This document shows positions 1 to 8,003 of a DNA stretch of 32,403 nucleotides, in pieces (position 1 is the stretch's first letter; each line of letters begins with the position of its first letter). Origin of the DNA: Veillonella sp. VA137 (GTDB lineage Bacteria > Bacillota > Negativicutes > Veillonellales > Veillonellaceae); contig NZ_RQVK01000018.1 of the NCBI RefSeq assembly GCF_003992015.1, positions 1 through 32,403 of the forward strand, in the 5' to 3' direction. The notes below the pieces were generated by a model, which did not search any database, was not told the DNA's origin, and saw only the letters and a program-made list of their open reading frames with translations. The translations under genes and the position numbers were made by a program.

Positions 1-1
1 G

Positions 2-50
2 CTATGGACTTCGCCACTTTGGTAGATTTAGAGTACGTATTCTACTTTTG
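2..50 (-). repeat. Short dispersed repeat, copy A
   Basis: The stretch around 27-67 on the plus strand matches 10424-10463 in the same orientation at about 34 of 41 aligned positions (my count), with one single-base gap. Read on the minus strand, both copies encode a similar peptide, FLLKSRIRTL here and LLLNRSIRTL in the other. In this copy the frame runs to a stop at 2-4. All five differences inside the nine best-aligned codons are at third positions. It could be an old coding remnant or an intergenic repeat family; with two copies I cannot decide. Confidence 0.45.
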
Positions 51-795
51 AGCAAAAAGAATGGCACCAACCATACATATGATTGGTGCCAAAGAAGACT
101 CGTAGGGTGAATACCCCAACATTTGACAGAGAGCCTAAATTTAAATGTTGAATATATAGATACTCCCACACATGATGCCAATAGTCGCTATTGTTTTCTA
201 ACTGTTCCAGTAACTTCACAAACTGTTTACTAAATTTTTCATCAAAGTAAACATACCCCAACATGATATCCGCATCATGGCCACCTATCGATACCTTATG
301 GATACGACCTAGTTGATCGGTTTCTATGCACCATTCGTTTGTTTCACCTTCTACATGAATAGAGGAATAATACCCCTTATATTCATATAACTGGAATGGA
401 TTTGCAGGATAGTAGTTGTCTACAGAGCATATATAAGTATTGCGCAATATATCTTTCACTAAGTACAAAGATTCAGGGTTATCCTTAGTATTATATTGAT
501 CATTCTCCACAATCGTAACATTATACGTATCTCGTAAATAATAAAATAATTCTTTTTTATAGCCTACAACAACATATATATCGGTAATACCTGCTTCTTG
601 TAATTGCCGAATTTGTCGCTCAATCAATACTTCCCCTTTCACAAGAGTAAGCCCTTTAGGACAATAAGTACTCACCGGTGCAAATCGTTTTGAAAGACCT
701 GCCGCCATAATCACAGCATTATCTACGCGATGGCTTTTCAATTGTTCAAACTGCTTTTCTTCTAATAGTTTATAAAACTCATGTTTTGTAATCAT
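28..795 (-). CDS. licC: LicC-like CTP:phosphocholine cytidylyltransferase with an aberrant C-terminus
   Basis: This 255-residue protein is a sugar-nucleotidyltransferase-like enzyme expected to make CDP-choline from CTP and phosphocholine in the cytoplasm. The signature is NAVIMAAGLSKRFAPVS followed by CPKGL (about residues 26-49), then the LicC-like stretch ENDQYNTKDNPESLYLVKD and the metal-site region SVDNYY. A 25-residue N-terminal extension precedes the nucleotide-binding loop; LicC of Haemophilus starts directly at that loop. The start overlaps licB by 17 nt, so translation is probably coupled. The family-like part stops near YWHHVWEYLYIQHL (about residue 218). The last 35-40 residues look unrelated to LicC and are read through a terminator hairpin. 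No other frame supplies the missing C-terminus, which suggests a 3' deletion or replacement rather than a simple frameshift. Activity is uncertain. Confidence 0.8.
   Translation of the reverse strand: MITKHEFYKLLEEKQFEQLKSHRVDNAVIMAAGLSKRFAPVSTYCPKGLTLVKGEVLIERQIRQLQEAGITDIYVVVGYKKELFYYLRDTYNVTIVENDQYNTKDNPESLYLVKDILRNTYICSVDNYYPANPFQLYEYKGYYSSIHVEGETNEWCIETDQLGRIHKVSIGGHDADIMLGYVYFDEKFSKQFVKLLEQLENNSDYWHHVWEYLYIQHLNLGSLSNVGVFTLRVFFGTNHMYGWCHSFCSKVEYVL
53..90 (-). terminator. Terminator-like hairpin inside the 3' end of the licC frame
   Basis: On the minus strand GGCACCAA (90-83) pairs with TTGGTGCC (70-63) around a 12-nt loop, followed by ATTCTTTTTG. This is a plausible Rho-independent terminator for the lic operon. 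It lies upstream of the annotated licC stop, so transcription would often end before the last codons of that frame. Confidence 0.6.
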
Positions 796-1678
796 ATGCA
801 GATACTATACCTCCGCCTACAATAAGCACCCCTAGTATGATTTCTTGATAAGTTGGAACAATTCCCCATACCAATACATTAATTAAGATAGCAAATCCAC
901 TATAACTACTATTGACTGCCATAGCCCGACTAGCACCAATGTTACCAATAGATTTATAGTAAAACATATACGATAAGGCGCCGCATATAGCTGCAACTAC
1001 TAGCCAATTTGCCTTATCTAAAATGAGATCCCCTACTGTACCTATAGAGAGTCCTCCTAGCATAAGTCCGCTAACAATCATAGCACTAACTACCGCAGAA
1101 GATGATTGTCGAATCCACAATGCACTTGTATCTCGTAGTTCATACTTTCCTAATGTCCAAGAACAAATCACTGCTTCTGATCCCCATGCCACTGCACATA
1201 CAATAGCCGCTACTAGACCTAACCAAATATTCTGTATGGCACTATCATAAGTAACCCCTAAGAGAATGACCGCACCAATAGAAACACCTAAAGCAATCCA
1301 CTGATACACTTTTCGCCGCTCTCCCAAGAAAAGATTCGCCAATACAGAACCAATGGCTGGATATAGGGAAGTAATAACACACACTAAGAAGGGCCCTAAG
1401 AAATAAATGGCTATTATATAGGCTGATAATCCAATAGGACCGCCTAATAACGCAGCCATCCCTATAAACTTTGCCCCCTTTGATTGAATATCTCTTATTA
1501 CATGATGAATATTCCTTGACAGTCCTAATATCACCGTGATTACTACCGCACTAATTAAATCATGAATACCCGCCATAATTAGAGGCAATACTGCCAAGGT
1601 TATATCATTCATAAACACTGTATTCATGAGTACCGTATCTGAGGCCCATAAAAATCCCGAGAAAATTCCTTGCCACAT
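779..1678 (-). CDS. licB: LicB-like choline permease (DMT/EamA family)
   Basis: A 299-residue, very hydrophobic protein with about ten predicted membrane segments in two halves, as in drug/metabolite (EamA) transporters. Sitting directly between licA and licC, it is the expected choline importer that feeds the choline kinase. Its ATG follows the licA stop after one base, and its end overlaps licC, so the three are one translationally coupled unit. Family-typical pieces include GPIGLSAYIIAIYFLGP and the repeat-half motif GASRAMAVNSSYSGFAIL near the C-terminus. The length is normal for LicB. The substrate is inferred from gene context; DMT proteins are hard to assign by sequence alone. Confidence 0.85.
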   Translation of the reverse strand: MWQGIFSGFLWASDTVLMNTVFMNDITLAVLPLIMAGIHDLISAVVITVILGLSRNIHHVIRDIQSKGAKFIGMAALLGGPIGLSAYIIAIYFLGPFLVCVITSLYPAIGSVLANLFLGERRKVYQWIALGVSIGAVILLGVTYDSAIQNIWLGLVAAIVCAVAWGSEAVICSWTLGKYELRDTSALWIRQSSSAVVSAMIVSGLMLGGLSIGTVGDLILDKANWLVVAAICGALSYMFYYKSIGNIGASRAMAVNSSYSGFAILINVLVWGIVPTYQEIILGVLIVGGGIVSAYDYKT

Positions 1679-1679
1679 A

Positions 1680-2645
1680 TTAGCTATATAACCCCTTAAA
1701 CATATTTAATTCCCTTGCTTGTTCGTAGACAATTTGAAAGTATTTCATCGCATAATCATATTGGCTACGAGCATACTTATTTTCGAGCACGTGAGTACCT
1801 TCTTTCACTTCGCACCATATACTCCATATGAAACCACCAATGGCAATATATGCATAGATCAGATATCGAGTAGCATCATCTATCTTCTCATCATAATAGG
1901 TATCTATAATAACATCAATCATCTTTCTATCTAACTGTGAATATAAACAAATCATAGCAATATCCAAGTTAGGATCTTGCATTCCTGCATATTCAAAATC
2001 AATCAACCGTACTTCCTTAGTATCTGTAATTAAAAAATTATCGCAATTTGCATCAATATGGCATAAACAGTATTCTCTGTTCATTGTATCAATACAAGCT
2101 AACAATTCTAACATTTTCGTTCTTGTGAACTCGTAGTTTTGAAATAGGGACGGATTTCCTCTTAGTAACTCATACTTATCAATAGTTCTACGCAAATCAA
2201 ATGTATGCTGTACCTCTAATCCTGAATGATGAAGTTCTTTTAGTTTATCTAATGCTAACGATAATTCATCCTGATTATACACATCTAAAGAATGTGCTTG
2301 ATTCACAAACTTTGTAATTTTAATACCTGATGCAGGATCTAAATATAATATTTCATCGGATATGTGTAGCCCTTGTATAACAGAATAAACGGCGGTTTCT
2401 TCTTCACGATTCACCAAGGTAGAAGTATTCGTGTTAGGTATACGAATAACGTATTTCCCATCATTTTTAATAGAAAATGTGAAACTATCATTTGTTAGTC
2501 CTTTTTTTACAGGCTCAAGAGATACAATATCATCAATATGTACTTTTAAAATTTTTGATAGGAATATGGTAATCTTCTCTCTATCTAGAATGTTATCATT
2601 TTTTATATGTATATTATGGCAAGGTATCACATTAACTCCTATCAA
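1680..2645 (-). CDS. licA: LicA-like choline kinase
   Basis: Predicted cytoplasmic kinase (321 residues from a TTG start) that phosphorylates imported choline with ATP. The APH/choline-kinase fold is clear. An ATP-binding N-lobe (KKGLTNDSFTFSI, then KYVIRIPN) is followed by the catalytic loop HIDANCDNFL near residue 195 and the metal-binding segment LIDFEYAGMQDPNLDIA near residue 215. A GTG five codons downstream (2630) is preceded by AGGAG at good spacing and may be the real start. The gene follows licD after about 10 nt. Unlike Haemophilus licA, I see no tetranucleotide repeat tract in the 5' end, so phase variation by that mechanism is not supported here. Confidence 0.9.
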   Translation of the reverse strand: MIGVNVIPCHNIHIKNDNILDREKITIFLSKILKVHIDDIVSLEPVKKGLTNDSFTFSIKNDGKYVIRIPNTNTSTLVNREEETAVYSVIQGLHISDEILYLDPASGIKITKFVNQAHSLDVYNQDELSLALDKLKELHHSGLEVQHTFDLRRTIDKYELLRGNPSLFQNYEFTRTKMLELLACIDTMNREYCLCHIDANCDNFLITDTKEVRLIDFEYAGMQDPNLDIAMICLYSQLDRKMIDVIIDTYYDEKIDDATRYLIYAYIAIGGFIWSIWCEVKEGTHVLENKYARSQYDYAMKYFQIVYEQARELNMFKGLYS

Positions 2646-2655
2646 TATAGACTAA

Positions 2656-3471
2656 CTATTCTCTCCAATATGCTTCAATATTATGACCAATTCTTTTTTC
2701 TTCTGGTGGCAACTGCCTATAATCGCCATAATAATTTCTTAACATCTCATCGTATTTTTTTATAATAGGAAGTTTATGCCCTTCAAAATCTACTAAGACC
2801 ATTTCAGAAAACCATTCATAAAGATAAATAGAATAATTTTCTTTCGTATGCTTTCTATAATCTTGCGTTAAAGATACAAAAGGTGTTACTTCATTATTAT
2901 ACTCATTTTTTAATTTCATTAGTCGATTAGACATCATATCTAACCCTGGTAAAGGTAGATGATATTTTCTTATAAATTGATTCCAACTTTTAAAATGTCG
3001 TTGAAAATGTTGTATCCACTTCCAATAAAATCGAACTTTTTCAAAAAGTTTTATTTGTGATTGTTTATCAGGAGGAATATGATCTACAACGAATATATCA
3101 ATATATACACCGTATTCAACTACTTTCCCTTTTGAAAAATGTTCATATAAGACAGTTCTAGTATCAAAGAATTTGGCACAAAATGCCATAAAATAATTTT
3201 CTTCCTCCATTTCAGCCCATAACTTATAATGGTCAATACTATTAGAAACATATTTCTTCCATGCTCGTTCAAACTTATTATATTCAGAACGCAACATAAT
3301 TACATCTACATCATCATCCCAAGGTATAAATCCCTTATGCCGTATGGCTCCTAATGCGGTACCATACGCAATAGTGTATCTAATATTATGCTCTTTACAA
3401 AACTCATCAAATCTCAATAATGTACCTAAAAGGACAGATTTAATTTCATCATCTTTAATTAATCTACTCAT
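2656..3471 (-). CDS. licD: LicD-family phosphocholine transferase
   Basis: A 271-residue LicD/FKTN-type nucleotidyltransferase that should move phosphocholine from CDP-choline to a sugar of a cell-surface glycan. The hallmark AYGTALGAIRHKGFIPWDDD followed by VDV lies at residues 35-58 and carries the conserved DDDVDV acidic cluster used for metal binding. The length fits LicD proteins. The start overlaps the upstream glycosyltransferase stop by four bases (ATGA), so the two are translationally coupled. This suggests the glycosyltransferase adds the sugar that LicD decorates. The acceptor (LPS or another envelope glycan) cannot be read from the sequence. Confidence 0.9.
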   Translation of the reverse strand: MSRLIKDDEIKSVLLGTLLRFDEFCKEHNIRYTIAYGTALGAIRHKGFIPWDDDVDVIMLRSEYNKFERAWKKYVSNSIDHYKLWAEMEEENYFMAFCAKFFDTRTVLYEHFSKGKVVEYGVYIDIFVVDHIPPDKQSQIKLFEKVRFYWKWIQHFQRHFKSWNQFIRKYHLPLPGLDMMSNRLMKLKNEYNNEVTPFVSLTQDYRKHTKENYSIYLYEWFSEMVLVDFEGHKLPIIKKYDEMLRNYYGDYRQLPPEEKRIGHNIEAYWRE

Positions 3472-4661
3472 AGATTATTCTCACTTTTAATTATATCTTT
3501 TAGTAATTTATCCCATTGATTCCAAATAGTCTTAGCCTCAAACCGTTTCATAGATTCCCTAGCAGCGTTTCCTATTTTATCTCTCATTTCGACATCATCC
3601 ATCAATGATTTCAAACCCTCTGCTATACTTTGAGAATCATCTTGTACCAATATACCATTATAATTATTTTGTACCAAATCAGTTAGTCCATTCCACGAGT
3701 TACAAGCAATAACTGGCAACCCTTTAGACATCGCCTCTGCCATTGATAATCCAAACCCTTCCATAGCACTCATCATCGCATAAATATCACCTGTATTTAA
3801 TACTGATTCTATATCTTTAGTGACGCCTTTGAAGAATACTCTATCAGATAAGTTTGCTTGTTTTACCATAAACTCTAATTGTGTCTTATAAGCTTTATTT
3901 TCATCTGCGCCCCAAAACTCAACTATCCAATCCGGATAATCCCTCGCCACTTTAGAAAAAGCTTCTATCAGTAAATGAGGTCTCTTATGTTCTTTAGATA
4001 ATCTACCGATAAAAAGAATCTTGTATTTTGGCTTTTTTTGTTTTAAATCTACTGCTATTTCAAACTGTTGTACAACATTACCTATTACTACTACCTTCCC
4101 ATTAGGAATATTGTCTATCAATACTTGCTTAAATGACGGTAATAACACTTGATTTACATCTGTTTGCTTAACTGCATCCAAAGATAACTTAGGATAAAAT
4201 TTAAAATAATCCGCTGGATCTCCATGACTCATTGTAATAATTGGAATTTTATTTTTTAATTTCAAATCAAATATTAAAAAACTTGTATCACCAGGAGTAA
4301 ATGATACAATTACATCTGGCTTATTACTGGCTATAATCTGTCCCATATATGGACAAATGTATTTAGTATAAAAGGAGTTATTTACAGTTCTGCTTTTCTG
4401 TTTACTAAATAGTCTAAAAAATTCACGTTTTAATCGTAATGATAAAGGGAATTTAATTCTTTTCCCACGCTGTAATCTAGCATCATAACATGTAACTCCT
4501 TTATCTATGGGATAAAAAAACTCCCCTTCTTTTTCATCAGCATAAATTAGAGTTACCGTATGTCCCCTAGCCTGCATTTCATTTGCAAAAGCAGCTGTTA
4601 CTTTAGCTAATCCACCTGAATCATCTACCATTTTTGTTGTATTTACTAATAAAATTTTCAT
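3468..4661 (-). CDS. GT4-family glycosyltransferase
   Basis: A 397-residue retaining glycosyltransferase with a GT-B fold, probably adding a sugar to a lipid-linked or LPS glycan at the cytoplasmic side of the membrane. The N-terminal acceptor domain opens with KILLVNTTKMVDDSGGLAKV. The C-terminal donor domain has ILFIGRLSKEHKRPHLLIEA near residue 215 and the family motif EGFGLSMAEAMSKGLPVIA, whose two Glu match the E-x7-E donor site. It lies between an LtaS-like gene and licD, overlapping the latter. The gene looks AT-richer than the LtaS-like gene next to it, as does licD, which would fit acquisition of the glycan block by transfer, but I have not measured this. There is no strong Shine-Dalgarno before its ATG. 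Donor and acceptor are unknown. Confidence 0.85.
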   Translation of the reverse strand: MKILLVNTTKMVDDSGGLAKVTAAFANEMQARGHTVTLIYADEKEGEFFYPIDKGVTCYDARLQRGKRIKFPLSLRLKREFFRLFSKQKSRTVNNSFYTKYICPYMGQIIASNKPDVIVSFTPGDTSFLIFDLKLKNKIPIITMSHGDPADYFKFYPKLSLDAVKQTDVNQVLLPSFKQVLIDNIPNGKVVVIGNVVQQFEIAVDLKQKKPKYKILFIGRLSKEHKRPHLLIEAFSKVARDYPDWIVEFWGADENKAYKTQLEFMVKQANLSDRVFFKGVTKDIESVLNTGDIYAMMSAMEGFGLSMAEAMSKGLPVIACNSWNGLTDLVQNNYNGILVQDDSQSIAEGLKSLMDDVEMRDKIGNAARESMKRFEAKTIWNQWDKLLKDIIKSENNL

Positions 4662-4689
4662 TACTTTTCACATCCATACAAAAAAGAAT

Positions 4690-6639
4690 CTACTCCACCG
4701 TATTCCCTCTCACAATCCGCCATACGCTTATAGTCCGCAATGCCTTAATGTACTTCGCATATTCTTCTGGCATAGTTTGACCTTGTTCATGGATACCGCT
4801 AGCATCTACGTACAAGCGATGATTAAAGCCCATTTTGGGTTGTGTAAATAGGCTCGGCATTAAGCTCATATAGGTATCACCTTTACGACCTACTAGCTCT
4901 GCCAATGTAGGATTAATTTGTAAAGCACTACCGAAGCTACTTTCACTCAGCCAACTAGGGTTGATACCTTGTCCATAGACAATGAATGGTATCGCCGAGA
5001 AGGTTGGAATATCGACTTGGGTGGCAAAGCTAAACCGTTCAGAGTGGTCCCCTGTAATCAAGGTCAGCATAGTAGGGTCCAATTTCTCTACGTCATGAAT
5101 CATTTTCCCCATTGTCATATCTGCATACCAGAAGTGGCCGATTTCGTTCACCGTTTTGTCGTCCTTTTTGATAGAGTCATCACCTTTGCCAATTACTTTG
5201 GACGCATCAAAACCAGCTTTTGCTAAGTCTACCGAATACGGTGGATGATTCGAAGATGTCATGATAAAGTGGAACACTTTTTCACCTGGTTGTTCCCCTT
5301 TTACATAATTGGTTATGGCCTTAAACAAATCTCCGTCTGGAGCGCCCCAAGCATTGCCTCCTTCATAAGGGAAACTGGTCGCACCATGGAACTCGTCAAA
5401 CCCTTGTGCTAGAGCAAATCTTTCCACATCTTGCCAAGTTCCAAATCCACCATACCAAAACACTGTTTTATAGCCAAAATGTTTCATCATTTGCGCAATA
5501 CCAGTACCATATTTCGCTTTATAGGACTGCCCTTCATAATTTGGATATAAACCCGCATCGGCTAAGCCTGTAACAAATCCATTGATAGCTGGCATAGTGC
5601 CTGTGCCATGGGCTAGCATATATTTCGTGTGCATCGCTTTTGGTGAATTTTGAATCGCCTTGCCCTCTTGCACAATGTAAGTCCCTAATTCTTCATAGTT
5701 TGGCAAGAACGGCCACAAGCCGTAACTTTCACCTAGTACAAAGATAACATTATTCGGCTGTGTAGGTAATTTTTCTTCTGTAATAGTCCGTGTAAATGCT
5801 TCATCAATGGTGTTTGCTTGCGGATTACCTCCCACAGATTGGATGATCTCTTTCAGCTCAGCACCAGTAATGGTAATTCTCTTCGCTTGTTTAGATCGTT
5901 CATAAATAGTGGACACTCGTTTTAAGGCTTGTCCATCATCTAGAATTGCTTCATTTAGTAGATTAGACTTCGTCCGTGCTGCATTTTCCCAATGGATTGA
6001 TCCATTATAGGTAAAAGCACCACCAAATCGCAATCCAATACCTACGGCAACTACTAATAAGATAGACCCTATAACCGTAGCAATTTGTTTGCCCTTACCA
6101 TGTATCTGTACGCTCCAAGTGCGGTTAGTGTAAACTTTCATAAACATATAAACCATCACTGCACAGAACACAACGGCTAAAGGTAACCTCCAAAGTAATC
6201 CATATTCAGAAATTCCCGTTTGTAAGGTCGCCCCAATATCGTCATGAGCACCGTTGATAATCATGGCATTAAAGGACGCATGGAAGATCGTAAAGTAAGG
6301 AATCCGTAAACAAAATAAAAACGTAAATAAGGCAGTGCTAATTCCGTATATCCAACGACGAATCGCCCAAGGTGAATACCATTTCCAACTCCCCCATATA
6401 CCAGGTAATGTAGAAAATACAAACGTAAGCAGTACGATAGCCCCCGCTGTTTTTAAACTAATCCGAAATCCTAACCATAAAGCCTCAAGAATATCCCCGG
6501 CACCCACTTCGCCTAGTTGATCTTGAAAGAGCCCAATAAAGGCAATCCGAAACACCATGAATAGTGCGGAGAACCAAAGTAATCCTTTTACATCTAACTG
6601 TAGTCCACGTATCCAGTTAGATAGCTTTGTATGTCCCAT
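4690..6639 (-). CDS. LtaS/MdoB-type sulfatase-fold phosphotransferase
   Basis: A 649-residue membrane enzyme with several N-terminal transmembrane segments (about residues 18-210) and a C-terminal extracytoplasmic alkaline-phosphatase/sulfatase-fold domain. Metal-site and nucleophile motifs are visible: NNVIFVLGESYG near 295, a Thr-rich HGTGTMPAINGF near 345, FHFIMTSSNHPPY near 455 and LITGDHSERFSF near 528. Family members move phosphoglycerol or phosphoethanolamine from a phospholipid onto a polymer, periplasmic glucan or LPS; which one applies here is not clear. In a diderm it more likely modifies an envelope glycan or LPS than makes true lipoteichoic acid. The start has AAGGGGAG eight bases upstream. 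Only 28 nt and no terminator separate it from the glycosyltransferase gene, so it probably heads the lic operon. Confidence 0.8.
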   Translation of the reverse strand: MGHTKLSNWIRGLQLDVKGLLWFSALFMVFRIAFIGLFQDQLGEVGAGDILEALWLGFRISLKTAGAIVLLTFVFSTLPGIWGSWKWYSPWAIRRWIYGISTALFTFLFCLRIPYFTIFHASFNAMIINGAHDDIGATLQTGISEYGLLWRLPLAVVFCAVMVYMFMKVYTNRTWSVQIHGKGKQIATVIGSILLVVAVGIGLRFGGAFTYNGSIHWENAARTKSNLLNEAILDDGQALKRVSTIYERSKQAKRITITGAELKEIIQSVGGNPQANTIDEAFTRTITEEKLPTQPNNVIFVLGESYGLWPFLPNYEELGTYIVQEGKAIQNSPKAMHTKYMLAHGTGTMPAINGFVTGLADAGLYPNYEGQSYKAKYGTGIAQMMKHFGYKTVFWYGGFGTWQDVERFALAQGFDEFHGATSFPYEGGNAWGAPDGDLFKAITNYVKGEQPGEKVFHFIMTSSNHPPYSVDLAKAGFDASKVIGKGDDSIKKDDKTVNEIGHFWYADMTMGKMIHDVEKLDPTMLTLITGDHSERFSFATQVDIPTFSAIPFIVYGQGINPSWLSESSFGSALQINPTLAELVGRKGDTYMSLMPSLFTQPKMGFNHRLYVDASGIHEQGQTMPEEYAKYIKALRTISVWRIVRGNTVE

Positions 6640-6680
6640 GAGTCTACTCCCCTTATTACAAATTGTATCGGCATCTGTTA

Positions 6681-6696
6681 TGACAGAATACCGTCA
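6681..6696 (-). promoter_or_regulatory. Inverted repeat in the leader of the LtaS-like gene
   Basis: TGACGGTATTCTGTCA (minus strand) forms a six-pair stem with one G-T, between the predicted promoter and the ATG. A partial direct repeat (GATGACG twice) sits just upstream. It could be an operator or a small leader hairpin. Confidence 0.3.
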
Positions 6697-6718
6697 TCGT
6701 TCGTCATCATTACCTTTC

Positions 6719-6747
6719 ATTATACTCCAAATTCCCGTAACAATCAA
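6719..6747 (-). promoter_or_regulatory. Promoter of the LtaS-like/lic operon
   Basis: TTGATT (6747-6742), a 17-nt spacer and a perfect TATAAT (6724-6719) on the minus strand. The predicted leader is about 70 nt. The -35 element overlaps the T-tract of the chelatase terminator. No comparable promoter was seen before the downstream lic genes. Confidence 0.65.
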
Positions 6748-6782
6748 AAAATCGCATACCATGACGTATCATGATATGCGAT
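6745..6782 (-). terminator. Rho-independent terminator of the chelatase gene
   Basis: Minus strand ATCGCATA (6782-6775) pairs with TATGCGAT (6758-6751), followed by TTTTTG. It lies 13 nt after the chelatase stop. Confidence 0.8.
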
Positions 6783-6795
6783 AGTTTACATTCTC

Positions 6796-7668
6796 TTATG
6801 CTGTTCTAAAAGCCCCATGTTTCACAACTGGTTTGCCTTCTGCAGTTTCACGTTGACGCAAGGTGCGACGTTCTGCACTGCGAATCACTTGAGACAAGTG
6901 TTTCACAAATAATTCTTGGATGTACGGATTTTCTCCTAACCCTTCGTTCCAGATAGATACGCCATAGCCTTGTTGTCCTAACAAGGTAGCGATGGAGTCT
7001 GAACGTTCACCACCTAAGTAATCCATCAAGTGAGCTGATCCGATCAACGCCAATGGTACTACCAGCACTTCTTGGTGGTCTAAACGTTCTAATAATGTCA
7101 AAGCTTGTTTGAAATTAGGGAATCCATTGGCTGTGAATACTACCACATTTTGCCCGGCGCCGTACAAGCATTTCAATTGTAACGCACTGTATTCTAATTG
7201 GTTTTGTCCATTTGCCATTAATAACACAGTTTTATTTAAAGCACGAATATTAATATGCTTAATGATAGCTTCAATCGTATCAGAGTAATCATCCGCATAA
7301 TTCTTCACGCCTAAGGAGTTCAACAATGGTTTACCCACCGTAGCACGCAAGCCACGATCATGAGCTTCTTTCATCACTTCTTTACGCATTTGTACATAAC
7401 ATTGGTCCCACACTAAGGCAAATGGTTGTACAAAAATATCTGTTACCCCTACACTTGCCAAGCTTTCAATAGCACCTGTTAATGTATAGACTTGCGCATC
7501 ATATTTTTCATTCCATTTATCTACCAATGCATCCGATAAAAATACACGGCGTACTTCCACGCCAGGATACATTTCCGTAATCCGTCGTTCCATAGCTCCT
7601 ACTGATGCTTCCACCGCATCTCCGTAGATGGAACCGAATGTTGCTAACACAATACCACGTTGATTCAT
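6796..7668 (-). CDS. CbiK-family chelatase-like protein with altered active site
   Basis: A 290-residue protein with the CbiK (sirohydrochlorin cobaltochelatase) fold. The N-terminal VLATFGSIYGDAVEAS, the RRVFLSDALVDKW segment and the C-terminal GLGENPYIQELFVKHL all align with my recollection of Salmonella CbiK. The catalytic positions do not. CbiK has LHIINGDEYE, GHGASH and AGDH; this protein has FALVWDQCYV, ANGQNQ and GSAH. Two of the three metal-site residues (Glu89 and His145 in CbiK numbering, from memory) are therefore replaced and only the last His is kept. It may be inactive, bind another tetrapyrrole or metal, or serve as a carrier. The ATG at 7668 has GGAGG five bases upstream, better than the in-frame ATG at 7680. 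It is a single gene with its own promoter and terminator. Confidence 0.75.
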   Translation of the reverse strand: MNQRGIVLATFGSIYGDAVEASVGAMERRITEMYPGVEVRRVFLSDALVDKWNEKYDAQVYTLTGAIESLASVGVTDIFVQPFALVWDQCYVQMRKEVMKEAHDRGLRATVGKPLLNSLGVKNYADDYSDTIEAIIKHINIRALNKTVLLMANGQNQLEYSALQLKCLYGAGQNVVVFTANGFPNFKQALTLLERLDHQEVLVVPLALIGSAHLMDYLGGERSDSIATLLGQQGYGVSIWNEGLGENPYIQELFVKHLSQVIRSAERRTLRQRETAEGKPVVKHGAFRTA

Positions 7669-7727
7669 ATATGCCTCCATATTAATTCCTTGTTTGCTGG
7701 GTTACATAAACACACTTCTTAATACTT

Positions 7728-7756
7728 ATGATACGTCACGTTTTGCATTATGTCAA
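7728..7756 (-). promoter_or_regulatory. Promoter of the chelatase-like gene
   Basis: TTGACA (7756-7751), a 17-nt spacer and TATCAT (7733-7728) on the minus strand, about 60 nt before the start codon. The -35 lies inside TTGACATAATGCAA, which recurs 102 bp upstream. Confidence 0.7.
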
Positions 7757-7844
7757 TGATAATTTTTCTCAGTTTTGAAAGTTATATTAACGAATATACA
7801 GCTTAGAAATATCCATGAATCCATGCCCAAATATTCCTCTATTC

Positions 7845-7858
7845 TTGCACTATGTCAA
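7845..7858 (-). repeat. Second copy of a 14-mer upstream of the chelatase-like gene
   Basis: TTGACATAGTGCAA (minus strand) differs by one base from TTGACATAATGCAA at 7756-7743. Each is an imperfect dyad and each can serve as a -35; here AATATT follows after 17 nt. It may be a second promoter or a regulator site. The rest of the gap between 7681 and 8003 holds only the terminator at 7915-7963. Confidence 0.4.
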
Positions 7859-7914
7859 TAATTAGATATCTAGCGCTAAAAGCTTTTTATATAAATAGTC
7901 CCCACATTTGAAAA

Positions 7915-7963
7915 AGAGCAAAAAAAGATTTGAGAAAAGATCTTACGACCATTCTCAAATCTT
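7915..7963 (-). terminator. Terminator of the HigA/DnaA-N-like operon
   Basis: Minus strand AAGATTTGAGAA (7963-7952) pairs perfectly over 12 bp with TTCTCAAATCTT (7936-7925), followed by a T-run. It lies 40 nt after the stop of the small downstream gene. Confidence 0.85.
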
Positions 7964-8003
7964 AACATCAGTAAACCTTTAACCAGAAATAAATCCTACC
8001 ATT

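Noticed and set aside
1680-2645. Phase variation of licA by short tandem repeats, as in Haemophilus
   Set aside because: No tetranucleotide tract or long homopolymer is present at the start of licA or the other lic genes.
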